Assembly (NCBI GenBank): GCA_019925795.1
Contig: CM034305.1
Location: 97,857,571 to 97,921,570 of the forward strand
From: Dendrobium chrysotoxum
Lineage: Eukaryota > Streptophyta > Magnoliopsida > Asparagales > Orchidaceae
Reading direction: 5' to 3'
DNA length: 64,000 nt
Positions within the stretch are counted from its first letter, which is position 1; every line of letters begins with the position of its first letter. Made by a program: the position numbers and the translations under genes. Positions 56,702 through 64,000 of this stretch are shown one piece after another. Under the pieces are notes generated by a model. That model was not told where the DNA came from. It searched no databases and saw only the letters and a list, made by a program, of their open reading frames with translations.

Positions 56702-58710
56702 GATATTGGCCAAATGGTATCAGGTTTAGAGTGAATGGGTTACGTGGACTAATAGGCTAGTTTGAAATATGGGCTTGTTGTGTGGAGGAATGGTTTGGAT
56801 TTATTGCTTTTGGGCTGATTTCAGCTAGGTGTAGGAAAATGTAGATGGGTCTTAAGGTTGCAACAAGTCTTCTTGGATTCAAACCAAGGCAGCAGTCATA
56901 ATACAAAGACAGCTGGAGAGGGAATAAAGTGGTTCACGTGAACGAAGGTTACTGTAGATAGTACAGTAGCTTGTGGAAGCTTTTTGGCTATGGCCTTGTA
57001 AACTGCAGCAGCTCTAAGATAAAAAGGACTGGTTGGAGGTCAGTTTGAAGGTGCGGATGTGTGGAGAGGGAGGTCCGCCTACAGCTTGCAGTGAGTGGAA
57101 GTGCTCAATTGTTGGGTTGGCACAGTGAATCTTGGTCGGGAAGGGAAGTCGAGACTAGGGGTGGACGAAGCTCGCGAACAGAGGGGAGACTTTGTGGAGT
57201 TTCGGCTCTGTAATACAAAGGAGGCGTTGGGTGTTCTTGTGCGAGCAAAATGGAGACGGAAGAGTTAGGGGACAGGTAGTGATCTATGAGATTTTTCTTT
57301 TTGAAGAGCAGGAGAGCTTGAGGCGTGTGGAGCTTGTTGGGTTGTGTGAGACGGCGGATGTGAAAAGCTATAGGAGCAGGTTGTGGGATAAGAGAAAAGT
57401 GAAGGGAAGAGGAAAAAAGAGAGCTCTGCGTGCGAAGGGTTGGAAGCTTAACAGTGCGTGGTTTCAAAGTGTCGAAGGATCAAGAAGTCTTCTCATGCGT
57501 CATTTTAACTACGAGAGGCTGCATTCAAACAAGGTACCCTCTGTCTGAGGTTTTCACTTCAGCGAAATATCCGGGATTTGTGCAGAAAATACATTCAGAA
57601 GATACGAGGTAATCAGAATTAATTGTGATTCGAGGTTTCATTTGACTTCTAATTTTTAGTAAATTAATAATAGTATTTAATGATTAAATATTATTATTAA
57701 TATTAAGATTGTATCAGAATGATAACAATATGATGATTTCCCCAAAACTATCTCGATTCATGCGCCTTTTGTCTCAGGATTCGTGTTGATTTCGCCGAGT
57801 AATTTTCTTCGGATAAATTGATAGTGTATTTAGGGTATTGTTGATATTTCAGTCGCCATGGCGAAGCCTGTTTCGCGATCGGGCATCATTTGGGCCATGC
57901 CGAGAGTTAATTTCCTCGAAATGCACTTTTTTGTATTGGGGATCACCTCGATTTACATGCTTGATCACTTCTAAACAAATTGGCGGTCAATTTAGAGTAT
58001 TAACAGCATTCCGGACGCAACGGCGAAGTTTGTTCGTCAATCAGATGTCATTTGGACGACGTTGAGGCCACTTTTCTCGAATACGCGTGCTTTGCCTCGA
58101 TATTCATGAGTATTTGGAATGTTTTGGATGCAATGGCGAAGTCCGTTTCGCAATCAAACTTCGTTTGGGTAGCGTCGAGATTTTTTTTCTCGATATGCGC
58201 ATTGTGTCTCGAAATTTGTGCCACCAACCCGGATGATCCAAATTGAATAAATAAAATATAATTTTTAGAGGTTGACAACATTCCGGACACAGCGGCGCAA
58301 TCTACTCTGTAACCGGACATCATTTGGGAATCAGTAGTTATCAATTCTGGGTTTCGGTTGTCTCTTTGTACCGATCTCATCCGATTCGACTGCGAGGTGC
58401 CTCGACCTAGTAGAGTTCGATGTTCTGATCGCAATGTCACTGTCCATTTGGCATTCGGAGGTCATTTGACCCTTTAATTGATCCGTCGCACTAACCCGCG
58501 CGCAGCTTTATTTACCATTTTCGTCCATTTTATGCGTAGTTTGGGTTATAGGGTCAACAATAATTTTTAACCTTGTTTCAAATTTTGAGGCTCATAGTAG
58601 CTCTTTCAGTTTATTGAAGATAATTTTAGCAAATGAAAATTTAATTAACCGTCCGACCGTCTGTTCCCGCCTCGATAATTCAAGGCTCCGGATCGGGCAG
58701 GGCCGTGACA
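56702..58710 (+). mobile_element. LTR-like block ending GGGCCGTGACA
   Basis: Reads like a large LTR: a TATA-like AAGATAAAAAGG at 57016, a leader, tandem motifs (57851-58475), and an end GGGCAGGGCCGTGACA at 58710 typical of gypsy LTRs. Element 3 is inserted at its left, so its start is before 48113 or lost. No pol sequence is seen, so it may be a solo LTR. Confidence 0.45.
57851..58475 (+). repeat. Degenerate tandem motifs (GGCGAAGTYYGTTTCGCAATC)
   Basis: Five diverged units near 57855, 58011, 58125, 58283 and 58425. The best conserved core is a CGGCGAAG-like block, then CAATCRGACRTCATTTGG; a CTCGAAATRYGC-like block follows the first three. Spacing is 112-160 bp. Confidence 0.65.
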
Positions 58711-60723
58711 TTAAGGTTTCAAGGGAACCAAATAAGATGTTTGGATTACATATTTCTTCATATTTATAAGACACTTTCAGGCTTATCTTTGTCCCATATA
58801 AAGGAGTCAGACTCTACCCTTTACAAAACAAGGGGTTTTTATAGCTCCAACATCTTGTAAAAGTTGAAGGTGAAGAAATTTTCTTTTTCATCCCTCTCTC
58901 TCAAAGAATGAATCAGCTCTGCCATTTCAAAGATAATTAAAGTTGAGAGACAAATTTTCTATGAATGCCATTGCCAATAATGTTGCAAGTTTGAAAGCGG
59001 TGCGTGACTTGAAGGAGCATCTTTATCACTCATGCGAAGTAGAGACAACAATGTTGTTGATCACATCACCTTCTATTCATGTTACGACAACTAATTGAGT
59101 TATCAAATGTAAAAATAAGGCTGTCCCTACAAATATAAAGCACGAATATAAGCCAAAGGGCCAAAGCTAGGCATCAAACTGATTCTCAAGTCAAGTTACA
59201 TTATAGCATCCTGCATGGAGGATCCTATGACTATTGCTCTCTATCCTCACAATTAAAAGAGATGTGACAGTGTCTTGCAACATGAATGGATAACTAGGAT
59301 CCTTTTTATCTTGCGAATAGTGAAGTCAAACATTGACGTCAAACAAAAGATAATCGTTATGAAGGGGACTCGCACAATAGTCATCATGGTCACCCACCAA
59401 ATGAAACAGTGAAAAGGGAAAATTAGCAAATCCAAGCTTAACAAATTACATTTGCCTTTGTTTTCTATTTCTCTACTTCCTATTGATAGGGAACTTCAGG
59501 CTTTTGAATCGTGTATGATTCAGATTCTATCAGAAAAGAATCTATATGTATGTATGTATATATATATATATAATTCAATTTTTATATGCTATTAAGGATA
59601 TGGGTTATTTCTTTACATAATTTTTAGGCCCTTAGTTTCTCAGTGGAACCACTAACCAAGCGTAAAAGCTGAATGGGTGTAAGAGTTGAAACTCTCCCAC
59701 CGAGTAAGAAAGACTCAATCTGAGTCAATTTTTCATTGGCCACATAGGTTAGTATAATTAATCAGTAATACTAGGCATACTCAAAACTAGAACAAAAGGT
59801 CGAGTGTTGCTTAATTTAAGTTCAAAATTTTAAATTTAAAGTAGGGAAATGAAGAGGAAAGGATAGCTATAATTATATCGCAACACATGGAACATTTCCT
59901 GCATCTGGCACAAAAAGACGCTTCAATTTCTACAGTTGTTTTTTGTGTGTCTATTGTGATCGATGGACATTGCGTTTTAGTCCTTTCAACCTGGGTTGTT
60001 TTCATATCGTGTTCTATATAAGGGAAACTGACACCGGAATATACAAGGAAAAAATCAGAAAAGAAAACAAATAACCTTCTACTAGTACACAAGTGCCTTG
60101 ATGAAGGCTGGATTGATTCAGAATTTTCACCAAAAGACTGTTAGACAGCCTTTAAGATGAATGTATGGCTCTCAGGACTCTTCGTGAAGCTCCGGGAGGC
60201 ACAGAAGTTGGAAAAAAGAGAGTTCTTGTAGCAGACATAAGACCAGCAACTTTTCCAGACAGAGAGCAAGGACGGATAGCAGCTCACGGAGGTGTAGGTC
60301 TGAATCCAGCAGCCTGACTTGCAGCGGCTGGGAGAAAACAAAGACGCTTGCTCTCACGTCACAGCTGAGGAAAACTGCGGCTGCAACCTGCGGAGGCAAG
60401 GGAAGGAGCGGCTGGCTCTTGGACCACTACCTGGAAGGGAATCCAGGATACAGAGAAAATGAAATACAGAAAACCCAAATTCTGGAATTTTATTTCTAAC
60501 AAAAAAAAAAAACTGAGCAACAATAGAGAGAGGAAGCTCTATTTATAAGAATTAAGCTCCTTGATGACTAGGATAGGGTAAGAACTAATCCTATTTATGA
60601 CTAGGATAACTACCAATAGAATAAAACATAAAGAAAACCCAAATTGGGTTGATTGCTGAACCAGTTGGCTAAACCAACCGGTCTTTATAGCGCCGGCGTC
60701 ATTCTCCCTGACTAGAAGATGCT
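58711..60723. other. Sequence between LTR-like block and repeat copy B, no gene found
   Basis: No NUP160 exon or known protein was recognised on either strand. Frames at 59811-60399 (minus) have no motif. A short TA run is at about 59550-59572. Confidence 0.4.
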
Positions 60724-61352
60724 TGTAAGAACCGGTTGGTCCGGTTCAACTGAATGGGACCATTGCACTAAGCGCGGACGAGCGGGATCACGCAGGCGAG
60801 CAGGATCATGCGGCAAGCAGGATCGTGCGGGCGAGCGGGATCGCACTGGTGAGCGGGATCGCGAGCTAGAGCAGGCACAGCCGACAAGTTTGATCGAGCA
60901 AGCGAGCGAAGTAGGGTGTTCAGAATCGAAAAGCATCGACTCTTTGTGGGGGATAACTACAATTCATTCATTCCAATGGAATCAATCGAGCAAGTGAAAG
61001 CAGAAGCCAAGAGAAAAACCGTGACCGAGAGAAAGAAGAAAAAAAAGAAGGAAATTGAGAGAAAGAGAAAGGAAAGGAGAGCGAGCAAGTGAGACGAACC
61101 CTACAAGCGAGCCAGCAAGGAGAGATCGTGCTTTAGCAACGGGTGTGAAAGAGAAGAGGGAGGGCAAGCACTCGACCGACAAGTGTAAGTTATTTATTTC
61201 AGAAATTTATAAATATATATAAATTTCTATTGGAATTTTATAAGATAAGTTAATTTCTAAGATTTTAAAAATATTATTAATTAATAATGATACTAATAAA
61301 GTATGAATTTTAATATGATTTAATTAGCATTTAAATGAAAGATTATAAACAC

Positions 61353-61403
<51 letters not shown>

Positions 61404-62391
61404 TTATTTAGGAAAGGATGATCTAAGGATTAAGATATTTATATAAATATATAGAGAGATAAAGTATGTGTGTAAATTGTAATAGATGAGATGTTAATTA
61501 ATTAAATAGTTATAAGCACTAAATCTTTTGAAGTAAAATTTAAAAAAAAAATTGAAAATAAAAGGATATTTTCTTAAAAATATATCATTAAATTATATAA
61601 ATAAACTAATATAGAACTACTAATATAGAAATTTAATAGTAATAATTAAATAATGATTGTGATAATACGTGAAGAACAAATGTTATCAATAATTTAATAA
61701 ATTGAATATAATAGATATTTATGTGCATTCAACAGCTACTTGTAGAAAGTGAGAGCGATTATAATCAATTATATTTAAGATTTTAAACTGAAATTAAAAT
61801 AGAAGTTAGAGAAATTAAGAGTGAATTATAAATTAAATTTTAACGATGGGATCTTTTTATAGGTGTTAAATCTATTAACCTCGAAGTAAGAAGTAAGAGT
61901 AAAGTATCTTAATACCTAAGTTTAAGGTGAGTACTCATGTCTTTTTAATTACAGTAATGATTTTGTTTCTCTCTTAAATTAAATGCATCGACAGATAGCA
62001 ACACCACTTTATTAAATCTTTATTGCAAGCTAGATTATGATTGGTCATTTTCATATCCAATGATTGGTCGATGTTAAATGAAATGAAAATTAATATGTTA
62101 TGATTTACACTTTTTATAGAAAGTAAATGAATGTTATATGAATAAATGGCTAGATATATATACTTGTATGTGCATGTTGATTGATGGTGCACTTGGGGAC
62201 ACAATATACCCAAGCATATAAATGGAAAATGTTATGAAAAAGGAAAAAAAATGAAAAAGGAGTACCTTTATTGATACTATTTTAGACGATGGCTCCTGTG
62301 ACAGCTGTATTATTTACAAGTAAAGAAAAAGATATGATACATACATAACATTGAAAGTTATGAAATGAAATGATTAAATAGAATTATTTTA
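60724..62391 (+). mobile_element. Repeat copy B of the unclassified element
   Basis: Starts TGTAAGAACCGG and matches copy A (40447 on) block by block. It begins with reiterated GCGAGCGGGATCGYRC units (60775-60880) and contains a TA microsatellite (~61349-61400). It is cut by a LINE at 62392 before its right end. Confidence 0.6.
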
Positions 62392-64000
62392 TACTAGAAA
62401 TGGTGTAGGCGTGATTATAGATAAGAGTTTGAAGGATAATGTTATAAATATTAATAGAATTGGAGATAGAATTATGGCTTTAAAGATTGTTGTTGATGCT
62501 AAGATTATTAATATTATAAGTGCTTATGCTCCTCAAGTAGGTTTGGATATGTGTTCAAAATTAAAATTTTGGGAAGATTTAGAAGAATTAATTCAAAAGA
62601 TACCTCTCGAAGAAAAAATTTTTATTGGAGGAGATTTAAATGGACATGTTGGTAGAGAGGTAAATGATTTTAAAAGCATTCATGGTGGATATGGGTTTGG
62701 AATGACTAATGAAGGTGGTAAGACCATACTAGATTTTTCTTTAGCTTATGATTTTTTAATTGCTAATACCTTATTTAAGAAAAGAGATGAGCATCTCATC
62801 ACTTATAAGAATGGTTATAGTAAAACTCAGATTGATTATTTTCTTATAAGAAAAGTAGATCGTTTAGATTGCAAAGATTGTAAAGTTATTCCGAGTGAAA
62901 GTTTATGTACCCAACATCGCTTATTAGTTTTAGACTTTAAGATGAAAGGACAGAAAATAAAAAATAAAGTAAAGCGATTTTCTAGGATTAGATGGGGGCA
63001 TTTAAAGAATAGTAATAAAAATATTTTTGAGAGTAAGATTTTAGATTCTAAGATTTTATTTGTGCATGAGGATGCTAATGTTATGTGGGAAAAAGTGGCT
63101 AGTGATATTAAAAATATTGCTAAAGATGTGTTTGGAGTATCAAAGGGAAAAGCCCCTAATAGTAAAAATAGCTGGTGGTGGAATCCAATTGTGCAAGAAA
63201 AGATAAAAAATAAGAAGATTTGTTATAAAAATTGGTTTAGATGTAAAAATTCTGATAATTGGGAAAGATATAAAGAGGCATGTAAGGATTCTAAGAAAGC
63301 AATATGTGATGCAAAGATCTTAGCTTTTAATGATTTATATAATAGATTAGATACTAAGGAGGGAGAAAGATATATGTATAAGCTAGCCAAACAAAGAGAT
63401 AGGAGTAGTAAGGATTTAATTCAAGTGAAGTGTATTAAGGATGAAGATCAAAAAGTACTTTTCTTAGAAGATGATATTCAACAAAGGTGGATGAGATATT
63501 TTGATAAACTTTTTAATGAAGATTGTAGGAATACAATTGACTTTAGTGACCTTAGCATCCTAAATGAAAATAAAGATTTCTGTTTTTATCGGCGTATTAG
63601 TAAAACCGAAGTTAGAGAGGCTTTAAAGAAAATGAAGTGTGGAAAAGCTGTTGGACCTGATGATATCCCAATAGAGATGTGGAAATGCTTAGGAGATGAA
63701 GGAATTTCTTGGCTAACTAAACTTTTTAATAATATTTTGAAGACTAAAAAGATGCCAGATGCGTGGAGAATGAGTGTATTGATTCCTATTTATAAGAATA
63801 AAGGTGATGCACAAGATTGTGCGAATTATAGAGGAATTAAGTTAATGTGTCACACTTTAAAACTATGGGAGCGAGTTATGGAGCGTAGGCTGCGGCGTGA
63901 TACTAATGTTTCTCAAAATCAATTTGGATTCATGCCTGGTAGGTCTACTATGGAAGCCATACATTTATTGAGAGGTTTGATGGAGAAATATAGGGAGAAT
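62392..64000 (+). mobile_element. 5'-truncated RTE LINE running off the window
   Basis: Plus-strand copy of the LINE at 41955-45117. Homology begins abruptly at TACTAGAAATGGTG, inside the endonuclease domain (RNGVGVIIDKSLKDNVININ). The frame is open without a break from 62393 to the window edge, through GGDLNGHVG and the RT start to LRGLMEKYREN. It has no start codon of its own. It is very close in sequence to the full-length copy, so it is recent. Confidence 0.92.

Noticed and set aside
57105..57548. Overlapping 118- and 120-residue ORFs on opposite strands
   Set aside because: They lie in the leader part of the LTR-like block with no motif; overlapping open frames on both strands fit chance in GC-richer DNA.
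56852..58718. TTAAGGTT at 56852 and 58711 as a target duplication for the LTR-like block
   Set aside because: The left copy is not followed directly by a TG LTR start and would leave out upstream LTR-like sequence; the match may be chance.

Overview
This is nuclear DNA from a flowering plant, probably a dicot. It is AT-rich, has short canonical GT-AG introns beside very long ones, and is packed with Ty3/gypsy LTR retrotransposons and RTE-type LINEs. I recognise one host gene: the C-terminal half of the nucleoporin NUP160 (SAR1), on the minus strand. I traced 14 consecutive exons (40013 down to 2090). All splice phases agree and give 736 residues before a TGA. Upstream exons were not found and probably lie beyond position 64000.

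Layout. 1-400 is an AT-rich tandem repeat. 2090-8974 holds ten compact NUP160 exons, with one 4.0-kb intron (3578-7595) carrying two LINE relics in opposite orientation. The 16.1-kb intron 8975-25039 holds a complete chromovirus-type element (element 1, 10659-19420, TSD GAAAG) next to a truncated minus-strand gypsy element (19697-24868) that was itself hit by a LINE. Two exons follow (25040-25529). The 13.9-kb intron 25530-39435 holds a second minus-strand gypsy element (25863-31158, TSD TTTAC), a tiny LINE tail, and a solo LTR (36218-38059, TSD AAAAC). Two more exons sit at 39436-40013. Rightward the sequence is nearly all repeats: an unclassified element (copy A from 40447, copy B from 60724), a full-length LINE with an unbroken ORF (41955-45117) inside a TA microsatellite, another chromovirus (element 3, 48113-56696, TSD TATTG), an LTR-like block with internal tandem motifs (to 58710), and a 5'-truncated LINE running off the right edge.

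The most unusual signal is in the LTRs of element 1, the solo LTR and element 3, which are three diverged subfamilies. (i) The first ~80 bp of each LTR encodes the C-terminal tail of Pol; in elements 1 and 3 the frame runs through the polypurine tract into the 3' LTR. (ii) Inside that tail a perfect 9-10-bp hairpin occurs at the same place in all three, with different stem sequences in element 3, which suggests compensatory change. (iii) A ~100-residue small ORF is conserved in the transcribed leader part of the LTR, between the promoter and the primer-binding site. I know of no named family for it. In elements 1 and 3 the Gag-Pol frame is broken, so the copies here are probably not autonomous. 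Their LTR boundaries and target duplications are intact.
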